A DNA stretch of 64,000 bases from Nectonema munidae (GCA_030549495.1 JAUIRK010000046.1:434001-498000), one strand, 5' to 3'; counted from the first letter of the stretch, positions 9,463 through 20,217 are shown. The notes: generated from the sequence alone by a model not told the origin. Made by a program: numbers and translations.

Positions 9463-11683
9463 ATTAGCTGGACTCACCCGGGTGCTGAAAGACATTTCAA
9501 ACATCTTCTCAGCAAACCCGGTCTCCCTAGAGGATAAGCCTCCTCTGTCCCCAAGCGATTTTTCTTCCTCATCATCCGATGAATCGTGCACTAGCTCAGA
9601 CAGCGAATCTGAGCCCTCTCCACCTAAGTGTAGCACGCCTAACATAGTGGATAATGAAGAAATCTACTATGATGCCTCTGATATCTGGCCCAAGATTGAC
9701 CAAGTAGAAGAAGCTTTTGCAAATATATATGTAGAAGAGCAAACAATGCAAAAAGAAACAGAAGATATTAACTGGCCAACGCTGGAAGATGTTGAAGATA
9801 TATTAGGAAGAGATGAAAATCTCCCTATTCCAGCGCAAAATGAAGATAATGTTGCAATTGTTGCTCTCGAAGATGTCCTTACAGACATTTTTGGAAGTAA
9901 CTTCGAAGAAAGAATGACAAGTACTCCTCTAACTCCAGAAAACATCATTAAAGAAATCAAAGAAAACCCTCTCAGGTCAGATATCGGAGACAAAATGGCT
10001 ACTACACTTAGATACTTGGATGGAAAAGATCTTTTCTGCCCAAAAACATGGAGAAAAATATTTACACAAATCCTTTCTTCACCTGCTGCGGATGACCCGA
10101 GCCCTCCGGAGGAACGCAACAGCAAGGATAAAGCACGAAGTGACGCCGAAGCTGGAATAGAAACTGACCAGCATGAACCACCGACAGTCACAGAGGAAGA
10201 TAACAGCGAGAACTGGGAAGCCAGTCCTATAGTGAATCCTCTCACTAAAATAGGACATAGGTTCAACGCTGACAAATCGAACCTTCCAAATCTAAGCATT
10301 TCAGAACACTCTTTTCAAATCCAAGCAAGTGTTTGGTTATGCCCTAACAATTTGAAAAACAAAAAAGCTAGAAAAATTCTCTTGGAAGGCTACAAACCCG
10401 CCGTTTCATCTAGCGATCCTTTTGGTACATTCATTAACGATTTCGCTCCACCGCCGAATCAAAGACTCTTTATTGAAGAAAGAATCATTCCGATCCTGCT
10501 GAAAAACGATATTATCAAAGAATGTATAAACCCAAAAATAGTTTCACCAGTTTTTGGAATTCTCAAAGCTAACAAAGAAGTACGATTTATACAAAACTTC
10601 AGCTTCTCAAAAGACCTCTTTAAAGAAGAAACTTGTAAGCTTACTTCACCTTTAAAACTTAGTTCTCTGGAAAAAAACTGGAACTTCATGACTAAGTACG
10701 ACATCTCGTCGGCATTTTACGGGATACGTATTCATAAAAGGTACCAAAAACTGTTCTGTTTCAAATCCAAAGACAAAGTTTACTCCTTCAACAGGCTGGC
10801 AATGGGAGCCGCCTTTGCCCCCGGAGTTCTTCAGTTTATTTTAAAGAAAATTATTAGATGCTTTCAAGAAGAAATCAGCGTGAAAGTTAAAACTCTCATT
10901 TACATAGACGATATTCTCTTCCTCACGGAAAACATCAATGACTGTTTAAAAATAAACGAAAAATTCCTACAATTTTGTAGATGTCACAACATTGTGTTAA
11001 ACCTGAAAAAATGTCACACTACACCCACTCATGAATTAAAGTATCTGGGAGTCCTAATCAACCTAAAAACCAGGCACATCATGGTGGAGGAAAAAACAAA
11101 AAGTCAAGTAAAAGCTGCCCTACTTCTCTTACCCGCTATGTTATGGAGCGACAATACTACAACCAAAATGGTACAACAATTACTTGGATTTATACAATAC
11201 TATTGTGGTACTGTCAGGAACAAGCTGAGAAAATTTTCTCCCTTGTTCAACATCCTAGAAGATGGCATTATTCCAAAAGATACCTGGACAAGAGCATGGG
11301 CTGAAATAGACAAGGCAATTCCTATAATAGAAAAAGTAAAACACAAAGACTTCGCCTTCGTTGACGCAACACCCAATCAAATTGGAATTAAGACCAAAGA
11401 CTCCGAAATTATCATAGTTAACAAAGAAAACGAAGATATTGCCGTTATGGAATCACTAGCCATCATTATAACAAGCTGGCTCCACCAAGGTAAAATTACG
11501 ATATTTTCAGACTCACTGGTCAGCATGGGAGCTCTCATTGGAAATGGATCCAAAAACAAGCTACTACACAAATGGATCCAACAATTAGACGAACAATACC
11601 CAAACTATCTCCAAATCCTCAAAAGCAACATGAAATATATCAACACAGCCAGAAATCCTGCAGATCGGCTGTCCAGATTATGA
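9299..11683 (+). CDS. element polymerase: N-terminal region, reverse transcriptase, RNase H
   Basis: A 794-residue polymerase of the fossil element, overlapping protein 1 by 164 bases in another frame. Roughly the first 330 residues are acidic and Ser/Pro-rich with no recognised domain. RT spans about 395-640 with the catalytic YIDD at about 535-538 and the upstream RLAMGAAFAPGVLQF block. RNase H spans about 685-794 with FVDATP, an acidic MESLA, FSDSLVSMGAL and the closing NPADRLSRL. The DATP and NPAD-SR spacing recalls hepadnaviral and DIRS-type RNase H. Nothing after RNase H suggests an integrase. The first ATG at 9299 is taken from the open frame; the true start is unproven. The frame is open throughout. 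Confidence 0.82.
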   Translation: MLPRKVDGRLLKSNWEHLRCLTSMYHSSNHSKVLPFFDKRTEVGPSKRERRKLRRLAGLTRVLKDISNIFSANPVSLEDKPPLSPSDFSSSSSDESCTSSDSESEPSPPKCSTPNIVDNEEIYYDASDIWPKIDQVEEAFANIYVEEQTMQKETEDINWPTLEDVEDILGRDENLPIPAQNEDNVAIVALEDVLTDIFGSNFEERMTSTPLTPENIIKEIKENPLRSDIGDKMATTLRYLDGKDLFCPKTWRKIFTQILSSPAADDPSPPEERNSKDKARSDAEAGIETDQHEPPTVTEEDNSENWEASPIVNPLTKIGHRFNADKSNLPNLSISEHSFQIQASVWLCPNNLKNKKARKILLEGYKPAVSSSDPFGTFINDFAPPPNQRLFIEERIIPILLKNDIIKECINPKIVSPVFGILKANKEVRFIQNFSFSKDLFKEETCKLTSPLKLSSLEKNWNFMTKYDISSAFYGIRIHKRYQKLFCFKSKDKVYSFNRLAMGAAFAPGVLQFILKKIIRCFQEEISVKVKTLIYIDDILFLTENINDCLKINEKFLQFCRCHNIVLNLKKCHTTPTHELKYLGVLINLKTRHIMVEEKTKSQVKAALLLLPAMLWSDNTTTKMVQQLLGFIQYYCGTVRNKLRKFSPLFNILEDGIIPKDTWTRAWAEIDKAIPIIEKVKHKDFAFVDATPNQIGIKTKDSEIIIVNKENEDIAVMESLAIIITSWLHQGKITIFSDSLVSMGALIGNGSKNKLLHKWIQQLDEQYPNYLQILKSNMKYINTARNPADRLSRL

Positions 11684-11688
11684 TACCT

Positions 11689-11696
11689 TATATAAA
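11689..11696 (+). promoter_or_regulatory. TATATAAA box of the element
   Basis: It starts 6 bases after the polymerase stop and lies about 25 bases before the downstream 25-bp repeat. That is the right distance for transcription to begin at the repeat, making the repeat an R-like terminal redundancy. Confidence 0.5.
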
Positions 11697-11720
11697 GCAG
11701 CGCACCACAGCCAATCTCAT

Positions 11721-11745
11721 TCTAAATTTTCTGTGCTCAACTCAC
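11721..11745 (+). repeat. downstream copy of the element's 25-bp terminal repeat
   Basis: 24 of 25 bases match 8850-8874. It is followed about 90 bases later by AATAAA (11835-11840), consistent with a transcript that starts and ends within the same repeated end region. Confidence 0.75.
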
Positions 11746-11854
11746 GCCCACCCAACCCTCCCTAAAGAATATATTTTTGTGCTTTTTATCGTGTGTATTA
11801 AAATTAGAATTTGAAAATTATATTTTTGTCATTTAATAAAGTCAAACAACCCCG

Positions 11855-12338
11855 TAGGGTCTCCAGTCTCGATTCTCGAGAATTTTAGAATTTTTTATTT
11901 CTTGATTCTCGAGAAATTTTTGTCGAGACTCAAGAATTAAAAAATTTTTTTATTACTGAAAACTTGTTAAATTTTGAATAAATATTAATAAAAAATAAAT
12001 AATTATGTGTAATGCACGATCAACTTTTGAATATTCAAATTTAGAAGGGAATTTTAGAATGCGCAAAAAATATTTTTGATAAATTTTTTTCTCATTATTC
12101 GGAGCATGGAACTGATATACAAGAAAGCCAGATTCAAGTCGAATCTGTTGATGAGTTTGAAGAAGAATCTCTAACTCAAAGTTTAAATAGAGAAATTAAA
12201 GTATTCATGTATGATAAAAAAGAAGAAAAAATTAGTACAATAGAAGAAGAACTACAGATGTTCAAACAAAACAAAAATTTTGATTTATCAGAATTGATGC
12301 AATTGTTAAGAAATTTTCTTTTATACAGATCAAAATTA
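11855..12338 (+). mobile_element. hAT fragment: left terminus and C-terminal transposase piece
   Basis: The end TAGGGTCTCCAGTCTCGATT at 11855 is followed by an inverted pair (GTCTCGATTCTCGAG and, at about 11925, GTCGAGAC), a pattern seen at hAT termini. At about 12090-12330 an open stretch reads ESVDEFEEESLTQSLNREIK and EEELQMFKQNKNFDLSELMQ then LLRNFLL, which resembles the region just before the hATC box of hAT transposases. The rest of the gene is missing, and a small TIR element follows directly. The assignment is tentative. Confidence 0.42.
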
Positions 12339-12580
12339 AGCAACTTGCTTAGTAAGCCTCAGGCCTCATATGGATCTCTTGCCAAATTTTGGAATTGTAA
12401 ACATGGCCTCCATTTCTCCCTCTCCCAATAAATAAGACTCATTTGAGTTAATTTAATTATTTTTTTATATACTTTAATAAAAATTATTAAATAATAAAAA
12501 AATAATGCTAAGCAACTGGAGGCTTGAAAAGTCCCCTCACCCTTAGCAACCTGAGGCCTGATCCAGAAAATCGAGTTGCT
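12339..12580. mobile_element. small TIR element (MITE), 242 bp, TA-flanked
   Basis: The left terminus AGCAACTTGCTTAG and right terminus (inverted) AGCAACTCGATTTTC share the first eight bases, with GGCCTCAGG/CCTCAGGCC blocks inside each end. Both sides are flanked by TA (12337-12338 and 12581-12582), as in Tc1/mariner-type insertions. The middle is featureless AT-rich DNA. Confidence 0.5.
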
Positions 12581-12819
12581 TATATAAAAAATAGGTGTAT
12601 AGTATTTTTTCTATCAAAGTTATTTGAATTATATAATATGTGCAAATATGAAATAAAAATGCAACACACTATAGCAACTATAATAGGTGCAAAATTGAAC
12701 CCTATTAGTGCTGGGCTAAATTTGTCCGCTCAAGTGCTTTGAGCTTTAAAGTGCTCTCAACCCACCCCCTTTTTCTCAGATATTAATAAGTTTTTATAAA
12801 TAATTTTCAATGTGATATA

Positions 12820-13830
12820 ATTTCAAGAATGCTAAATTCAATGGTGATGTCCATTTTTTATCAAAATTTATCAAACCTGTCAAAAGATTGGTTTATATAT
12901 GACAACTCATCTCTAAAATTAACTTTTTATTCAAATAATTGCATAAAGTTGTTTACACTACACATATATAATCATTTTCATGTATGCTGAATTTAGTGGT
13001 GATGTTCACTTTTTATGAAAATCAATTAATCGTGCCAAAAAATCGATTAAACCTAACAATCAATATCAAGTCTAAAAACTTCAAAATAAATTCTACTTGA
13101 AGTCTCATATATAATAATAATCTTCAAAATATTTTATTATGCCTTTTGTTTTTCTTTTTTTTAAATAAATATTTCATACTGAACATGGTTGAAAAAAGTA
13201 TTATAAGCCAAAATATATGAAAAAAAATATATTTTTACTATATAACAATTTTCAGAAAACATTTTACAGAAATGATTTTTTTGGAAAAAACTAATTTTCA
13301 GGCATACGTTATTAATTCTATTGACACTTGCATGTATTTTTTAACCGTGATAGCTAAAATGGAGTTCAGGAATAAAATAAGTGTAGTCGATTTGGTATGA
13401 AAACCGATATTTTATTTAAAATTTTGAAATTATTATTGGAGACAGTTTTTAAACGTAAAGCGGATATTTGATTGAAGCTTTCAGATATTTTCAAACCCTA
13501 AATGCCAAAACTAAGTCCAAAAAGTAAAACCAATTAGACGTAAACTGCACACTTCCAGATATTTCAAAACAGCTAAATGCGAAAACTCAGTTCAGAAATG
13601 AAACCAGCATGATCGATTTGGTATAAAAACATTTATTTCATGTAAAATTAGAGAGAATATTTTTGGAGATAGTTTTCAGATGTAAAGCGAACATTTGATT
13701 AACACCTATAGGTATTTTCAAATATTAAATGCAAAACCTGACTCCCGAAATGAAACTAGCATGGCCGATTTAGTATAAAAACATATACTTTATGTAAAAT
13801 GTGAAGGAATATTTTATTAGATATATTTCT
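12820..13830. repeat. degenerate tandem repeat block, period about 150 bp
   Basis: Two diverged copies of a unit with GCTAAATTCAATGGTGATGT and TTTTTATCAAAAT start near 12828 and 12984. Further on, three copies of another unit carry TCGATTTGGTATAAAAACAT-like cores at 13388, 13614 and 13766, each followed by GGAGATAGTTTTCAGATGTA-like and AAAGCGAACATTTGATT-like segments. Spacing is 226 and 152 bases, so the first interval contains an extra partial unit. This looks like a decayed satellite or the repeat-rich interior of an old element. Confidence 0.5.
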
Positions 13831-14172
13831 GATCAATAAAAAAATTGTGATAGACATTTTCTAAAAAGTAGCCATGATTATTGAAAAAAATATATATATA
13901 TAAAGTGTCATGCGTTTAAAACTGTATATAATTATAAATTTTCAAGGTAGTATATAGTATAGACCCTAAGTCATAAGGTTAACTACAGATAATGTCAAAA
14001 TTTTGTTGAAGATGTTAATTTTTGATATTGATTGACAGTTTTTGACATGAAAATGTCATTTTGCTACCATGAAATTGCTTTCATAAGATGCAGCTAGCGA
14101 TTTTAAGAGAAGTCACAAAATTTAAAGGGATATAATTAGGCCAATTTTGTACAATTAATTTTTTAGTGAAGG

Positions 14173-14224
14173 GACCGTTTTTAACCCTCATCCCCGCTGC
14201 ATTGATAGGGTTAAGTAAACGGTC
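14173..14224. repeat. 52-base imperfect palindrome with TTAACCCT arms
   Basis: GACCGTTTTTAACCCT (14173-14188) is mirrored by AGGGTTAAGTAAACGGTC (14207-14224). The arms pair over 16 bases with a 2-base bulge and an 18-base loop. The inner TTAACCCT/AGGGTTAA matches the ends of the TTAA-flanked MITEs elsewhere in the window, so this may be a nearly complete deletion derivative of one. Confidence 0.45.
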
Positions 14225-14694
14225 GAGGGGCGCGACAGTGTAAAAAAATAACAATTAATCAGAGCAGAAATTTTTAGCTTGATTCTCTTTCTCTAACAAA
14301 TAATGAAATGTAAGAATGAATTCTTTCCATCCTCACTTAATAAGACCTCGTATAATCATTATTTGCTTTTTTTTTTTAAAAAAAAAGAAGCATTGCATCA
14401 AAAATAAACCTATATAACATACCAGATATATAAAAAATAAGCCAAGTTTTCCTTTCCTTATAGTTTGACCTTACATAGAGAAGAGTTTCTAAAATGTCTT
14501 TTTTGCTTTATATATTGTATCCTTTTTTTGGTGATGCCTGTCTTACATAAAATTCTATTGTTAAAAACTTCTGCATGCCTTTTTTATCATAGAGAGAATT
14601 ACAAAAAGTAGTGACCCACTATTTTTACCACAAAAATAAATATTATTTATAATCGAAAATTCAGGTGTATACAACTTCATAACATAGTCATTTA

Positions 14695-16534
14695 TAGGGC
14701 GAATAAAGTCAATAAAATCAATCTAGGAAAACAAAATACGAAAAAACTTTTGATAGAAGTTTTAGACGTTTTTGACTATAAAGAACAAAAAAAATTTTTT
14801 TTGGGTCAATAAAATCCATTTTTTTCTGTAAAAGTCCATTTTTTATCTAAAAGTCCATTTTTTTAGTTAGCATTCTTTTCATTTGCTTCCATTTTATTTT
14901 TTATCATTTAAATACCATTATTTTTTTAAATCTTTTTTATTCAATCTTTTTTTCATATTATCGACAGATGTTAATATAGTGCATTACATTAATTTTTTTT
15001 CAGAGTAAATACCCTTTTAATGCCTAAAATTGCTAAAGATAAAGCTATCAAGGTTGGATTAATAGTAAAAAATATACCCTCAAGAGTTCAACGTTTCCTG
15101 TTCAAATGAATTACTCTGCAAAATTTGTAATGTTATTGTGAAACATGGAAAGAATTTTTTATTGAAAATCACAGAAGTTCTAAAAAACATCAAAATTTTT
15201 TACCTGAATCATCAAATAATGAAATTCAAAAGTATTTGGAATCAGTAGACAAAAAATTTTCAAAAAAAATTGTTAAATGCTTCTTAGAAGCAAATATTCC
15301 GCTGCACACGCTTTCACATCCCTCAATGAAAAATCTTTTTATCGATCTTGGCCACCCACTTCTTTCTGTTTCTAGCAGCCGCAACATAGTTTCGGATCTC
15401 TCTTTTGAATTAATGACTAAAATCAAAGGCAATATTGAAAATAAGGAAATTTTTCTAGTTGTTGATGAAAGCAAAGTTAAAGATTTAAGTTTTGTTAATG
15501 TTTTAATTGGCAGTATCGATCATCTTGAAAAATGTTGGCTAGTTAATGGCATACCATTAGAGGATAACATCAATTCCAAAAAATTGCTTCAAATTTTAGA
15601 TGATGTTCAAAAGATCTTTCAAGTATCAAAAAAACACTTTTTTTACTTTTGACCGATGCCACTAGTTACAATATGGTGGCGGGTGATGTTTTGAAACACA
15701 TTTAGCCAAACCTTTTTCATGTCACGTGTTTTGCTCACCTTCTCCACAATAGCGCAATGCGAGTCAAATCTTTTTATAAAGAAGTTGAGGAGCTAATAAG
15801 CAATCTCAAAATGGCAACAATCAAAAGTAAAAGCAAGAAAGCTTCCTTTAAAACAATAGGATCTCCTCCAGCTCCGATTGTAACTAGATGGGCAAGTTGG
15901 CTAAATGCTGCTAATTATTACTGTAACAACTTACTTGCTGTCAGAAAAATTGTACAAGAATTTGATGATCAAAATGGCATTCTAGTCAAAAAAGCTTAAA
16001 AAAAGTGTTGAAAACGATAAGCTTTTTATTCAGTTAAAAAAAATCAAACAGAATTACATAAAACTCGCTGAAAACATTGAAAAAATTGAATTGACATCCT
16101 TCACAATACAGAATGCCTATGATATTTTGAAGTCTTTATCATTTGAAGAAGATGATTGTGAAATTCGCGATTATCTCAACAAAAGAATGGAAAAAAATTA
16201 TTTGAAAAAATAGTAGAAATGACCAAAGAAGAAATATCCCCAATCATATATTTGAAACTACAAAAATGCCCTGCAACACCTTGCTCTGTTGAACGATCTT
16301 TTTCAATGTTAAAAAAACTTTTGGCTAAAGATCGTAATTTTTTACACCAAAATGTCATTCATTATTTTCTATTTTATTTTAATTATTCAGAATATTAATT
16401 TTATACTGTATAATAAAGTTTTTTTTATTGCGTCATCATTTTTGTGTGAAATTAAGAATATATTTTTTAGGTCAATTTTTTTTTTCAAAAAGTCAATTTT
16501 TTTATAATTTATAGGTCAATTTTTGTTTGCCCTA
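14695..16534 (+). mobile_element. hAT transposon, 1,840 bp, with exact 8-bp target duplication
   Basis: GTCATTTA flanks both ends (14687-14694 and 16535-16542). The termini are TAGGGCGAATAAAGTC and, inverted from the right, TAGGGCAAACAAAAATTGAC. The plus strand holds a broken transposase: MPKIAKDKAIKVGLIV at about 15021, a C2-type finger near 15115-15200 read in two frames, IVKCFLEANIPLHTLSHPS and FLVVDESKVKDLSFVNVL (15236-15652), a segment with IVTRWASWLNAANYY (15757-15999), and the hATC-like end EEISPIIYLKLQKCPATPCS followed by VERSFSMLKKLLAKD (16230-16350). At least three frame changes or stops break it. The length is short for an autonomous hAT, but the gene is nearly complete in outline. 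Confidence 0.85.
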
Positions 16535-17094
16535 GTCATTTATAAACACGCATCTTTCACCATTTATCGCAGTGTTTCTTAAACTTTTTACACTTCACAT
16601 GCGGATACCCCCATGCCTTCGCTATCAAATTTTCATCATTCCATTCCTTATAATAGTTGTCAGAATTTAAGTTAACACCTTCAAATCAAAGAGCCAAGAA
16701 GAGAACACGAAATAAAAATCATAAACAAATTTTTATCAACAAAAAGCAAAGTTAAAATTGTCAAATGAAATTGTATACACAGTTAAAAATGACTTTGTAC
16801 TAATGTTTCTGTGCATATCATGTATAGCGCGCCAAATAAGGATCTCTGATATGTGATTTCAAGACTATCTGCACATTTCCTTATTGAAATTTTTTGCTGA
16901 TTTTGTTTTAAGTCCTTATTTTAAACAATTTTTACATGCTAAATCTAAAATTGGAATCCGTTTTTTCCTATCACATCGGGATTTTTCTCTAAAAGTAATT
17001 TTTGATTTGCTGTATTTTATTAACTTCATTCATAAAAAATTTAAATAAGTGTTTTATTTTTTATTTTTTCAAGATTAATTTTTATTTTTTTTGC

Positions 17095-18530
17095 ATTATA
17101 TGGCTTTGAGAAGAAAGTGTTTGAATTCTCCTGATTCATTTTGCTATATATGTGGAAGTTTTACAGTTCCATCGCAAAGAATGGCAATCATTGTGTTTGA
17201 AAAAAAAATTTTGCCTACTTTAAAATTAAATTAGACGATCAAGAAAGTTTGTGGGCTCCGCTTATAAATTGCAAACCTTGTGTAGAAAATCTCTTTCAGT
17301 GGACAAAAGGCAAAATAAAAAGTTTGTTTTTTAGAATTTCAATGATTTAGCGTGAGCAAAAAGACCAGATCCATGATATCAGAACTGAATGATCTTATTA
17401 GAGATCTAGGACTCTAAAAAGAACTTTGTGAAGTACAAGCTTCAAGCCTCAAACAGAAAAATGTCTTACAAAAAGATGTAATCATATCATTTTATCGTAA
17501 TAGAGAAAAAAACTTACTCAAATTTTTTTTAAATGATGAAGATTTTGTTTTTTGCTTTGATATACCAGGTTTATTGAAATGTATGGGTGCAGAGTGCTAT
17601 GACATGAACGAATGGAGGCTTTTTATTGACAGTTCGAAGAAAAGTTTGAAATGTGTATTACTTCACATCAAAAATATTTTTAGCAGGATATTTATTGGCT
17701 ATTCAGCAAGTTTGAAAGAAAGTTATGAAAACATCAAAACAATTTTAGAACTATTGAAATATGAAGAACACCAGTGGTCTATAGGTCTAAATCTTAAAAT
17801 GGTCAATTTTTTATTAAGTGAACAAAGTGGTTGTACTGAATATCCGTGCTTCTTATGCTTATGGGATAGTCGTGCTAAAGAAAAACATTGAACTCAAAAA
17901 CATTGGCCTAGCAGAGAAAAGTTCACAATTGGAAGAGAAAACATTATAAATAAACCGCTTGTCGAAAAAGAAAAAAATATTTTCTCTCCTCTCCATATAA
18001 AACGTGGACTTATGAAACAATTTGTTAAAGCTTTAGATCAAAACGGAGATTGTTTTAAATTTATATTAAAAGCATTACCCCATTTAAGTTATGAAAAAAT
18101 TAAAGCTGGCGTTTTTGATGGAACGCGAATTAGAAAACTTATCAAGTGCACCGGTTTCATGAACACAATGAAGGTGAGTGAAAAAAAGCATGGAAGGCAT
18201 TTGTAGCTCTTTTTCATGGTTTTTTTCGGAAATAGAAAAGATGAAAACTACGTAAGTTTGGTTGAAACTTTAATAGAACGTTTTTGCAATTTAGGCTGCA
18301 ATATGAGCGTGAAGCTACATTTTCTTAAGAGCCAATTCAAAGAGAGATTTCCTGAAAATTTTGGAGCTGTAATAAGTGACGAGCACAGAGAGCACTTCCA
18401 TCAAAGTTTAAAAGTCATGGAAGAAAGATATCAAGGTAGGTGGAATGAAAAGATGATGGCACACTATGGTTGGAGTATTAAAAGATACGATATACTAGAA
18501 AATCACATAAAAGAAAATTCGTTTAAATAA
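17095..18530 (+). pseudogene. decayed copy of an arthropod repeat-associated protein of unknown function
   Basis: Broken frames carry a recognisable series: a Cys-rich N-terminus (SFCYICGSFTVPSQRMAI, about 17140-17190), LDDQESLWAPLINCKPC-like text (17225-17280), FDIPGLLKCMGAECYDMNEW (17560-17610), IGLNLKMVNFLLSEQSGCTE, CFLCLWDSRAKEKH (to 17891), SPLHIKRGLMKQFVKALDQN (17990-18050), then LGCNMSVKLHFLKSQFKERF and SDEHREHFHQSLKVMEERYQ (18290-18450). I know this motif order (WDSRA, HIK-GLMK-FVK, DEH-E-FHQ) from very abundant uncharacterised proteins in arthropod genomes, which behave as repeats. Their biochemical role is not known to me. There are at least five interruptions. No terminal repeats were located; a hAT-like end CAGTGTTTCTTAAACTTTTT lies upstream at 16575. 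Confidence 0.6.
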
Positions 18531-20122
18531 AAAGTTAATTCAGAAGAAAATTCCAACGTTTACGTATTTTTTTATTGTTTCAAAAGTATATATATTTTTG
18601 TATATACTTTTAAAACAGAACAATTATAAATATATATAATTATATATAGCAACTTCAAAATTAATATTCTCAAAAAATTTTTGGAGGTAATATGAAAAAA
18701 ATAAAAGCACTCAAAAAGAAGATATTATTAGAACAAATATAGAAAACAGTCTAAAGAAAAAGTTAGTCAGCAAATTTAGTGTTGACCGTGATTGAACTAA
18801 ATTTTAATATTCGCAGAAATGATTTCCATAATAGTTTTTCAATTCTACTATCAAAGCTGATCAGATCATTTGTTGATGTTTCAACTAAAATAAATCCATA
18901 TTCCAAAGAAATGTAAGTAAATGTTTTATTTGGCTTACATCAGCAACCTAACCACCGCAATAAAAGAGGTGTGCGATTTAGATGTAATACAAAATAATTT
19001 TAGATCTGGATTATGTGTGAGTATTATGCACAGATGCCACAACACTTATACATCAAAATATAGGGCAAATAAAGGGGTAATTATATTCTAATAGTATATA
19101 ACTATAAGTTACAAATTCCAATAACATACTTGAAAAAAATAGTATAGGCATGTGTATTTGAAAGTTCTTATAGCTACATAACGATATACAAACTGACTAA
19201 CTCAAGCTTACAAAGATGCTTGTTAAAAAACAAACCAGAATATCAAAAAAACTAAACACCTTACACCTTATACAAAAGACTTGAAAATGGACTTTACTAT
19301 ACTACTATGATAGGTGAATTCTCACATTTTCTCACCGTAGGTAGACTTTTAGAAGGATTTGAAAAAGAGGGTGGGGAGAGGAGTGAGTTCATTCAAACGC
19401 CTTGAATCCCGTCAGCGTACAAGCCTAATTGAGAGGAGAAAATCATTCATTCTTTTACGATGAAAATGCAAGAAATTCAAAAAAATATATTATTCTATTT
19501 AATGCGTTAAACAACTCCAGACATTTCTTCTGCTTTATCTTGATTGCCGTTTTGCTCGCGACTTCAATATTTTGCTCGATGTTTTGATCGATTTTCAAAA
19601 ATTCGTCTAAATTGACAAATTATTATTTGTAATTTTGTGTGGTCTGGTTATTGATCTGGATATATGTGTTAACCAAGGCATTTTTGAAAAATTGGATTCT
19701 TGTTGCAACTATCACAGTTAAAATTTTTCCATTATCGCAAAGTCTATTCATTTTCTAGTTTTAATTAAGAATTCAATATTTATCGAGCATCAAAAGCGCT
19801 CACTCTGTCAAAAAGAGGCGTTGAAACCCCTTCACTTATTTTTCACACATATAGCTACTGACACTTTGCGTTGAATTCCTTGATACATGAACGTTATACC
19901 TTTAAAAGAACATTTTTGGATTAAAGTTTTAAATATATATATAGAGAATTCCGCTTTGACGATTACCCTTTAATTTTATGCTCGTGATGGGGTTAAGGAC
20001 CACGATTTTGAAAAGTGGTCATCTTCCATCTTTTTCAATGCGTTCTTATACAAGTAAAGCGGGAAATTTTTATTTTACAAATTAAGTCATTAATTTTTCT
20101 ATAATTTAATACCTTATAAACG
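18531..20122. other. intergenic, AT-rich, no gene seen
   Basis: It holds an AT-rich hairpin (AAAAGTATATA at 18582 against TATATACTTTT at 18601) and otherwise no structure. A locally GC-richer patch with GAGGGTGGGGAGAGGAGTGA lies at 19368-19388, preceded by two TTCTCAC words at 19318-19335 that fit the loose Su(H) consensus. Nothing else is supported. Confidence 0.35.
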
Positions 20123-20217
20123 TTAACCCTTTGAGGCATCGGTTTTCAAAAATTAATCGTCTATTTTTTTCCCATTCAGTTAACTTACTCGTGTCCCATT
20201 GTAACGTAAAGCGTTAA
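20123..20217. mobile_element. piggyBac-like MITE, 95 bp, TTAA both sides
   Basis: TTAA at 20123-20126 and 20214-20217. The termini are CCCTTTGAGG and, inverted from the right, CGCTTTACG. The interior has AATCGTCTATTTTTTT, a block shared with the copies at 42210 and 61877. Confidence 0.5.

Larger units (their letters stand above)
8850..11840 (+). mobile_element. compact two-frame reverse-transcribing element, pararetrovirus-like, integrase not seen
   Basis: This is treated as a fossil insertion of a virus-like element. Parts in order: a 25-bp terminal segment (8850-8874), a small first protein (8884-9462), an overlapping polymerase in another frame (9299-11683), a TATATAAA box (11689-11696), a second copy of the 25-bp segment (11721-11745, 24 of 25 identical), and an AATAAA signal (11835-11840). 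No protease, integrase or envelope domain is recognisable. The layout (basic-tailed small protein overlapping a polymerase with a long N-terminal region, then RT, then RNase H) resembles hepadnaviral organisation more than Ty3, Copia or BEL. Family assignment stays open, and DIRS-like or another tyrosine-recombinase-free group is possible. It looks whole, with no break seen, and is younger than the decayed transposons around it. Confidence 0.7.

Noticed and set aside
9667-10299. 210-residue open frame on the minus strand
   Set aside because: It is the antisense shadow of the element polymerase's acidic N-terminal region; its Ser/Leu-rich content follows from that.
16575-16600. CAGTGTTTCTTAAACTTTTT as the left end of the element carrying the 17-kb repeat protein
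   Set aside because: It is a believable hAT-type end, but no right end was found beyond 18530, so linking it to the protein is not justified.
19316-19336. Pair of Su(H)-type TTCTCAC words as Notch-response sites
   Set aside because: The words are short and match only the loose consensus, lie in a TE-rich region downstream of Delta, and could easily occur by chance.
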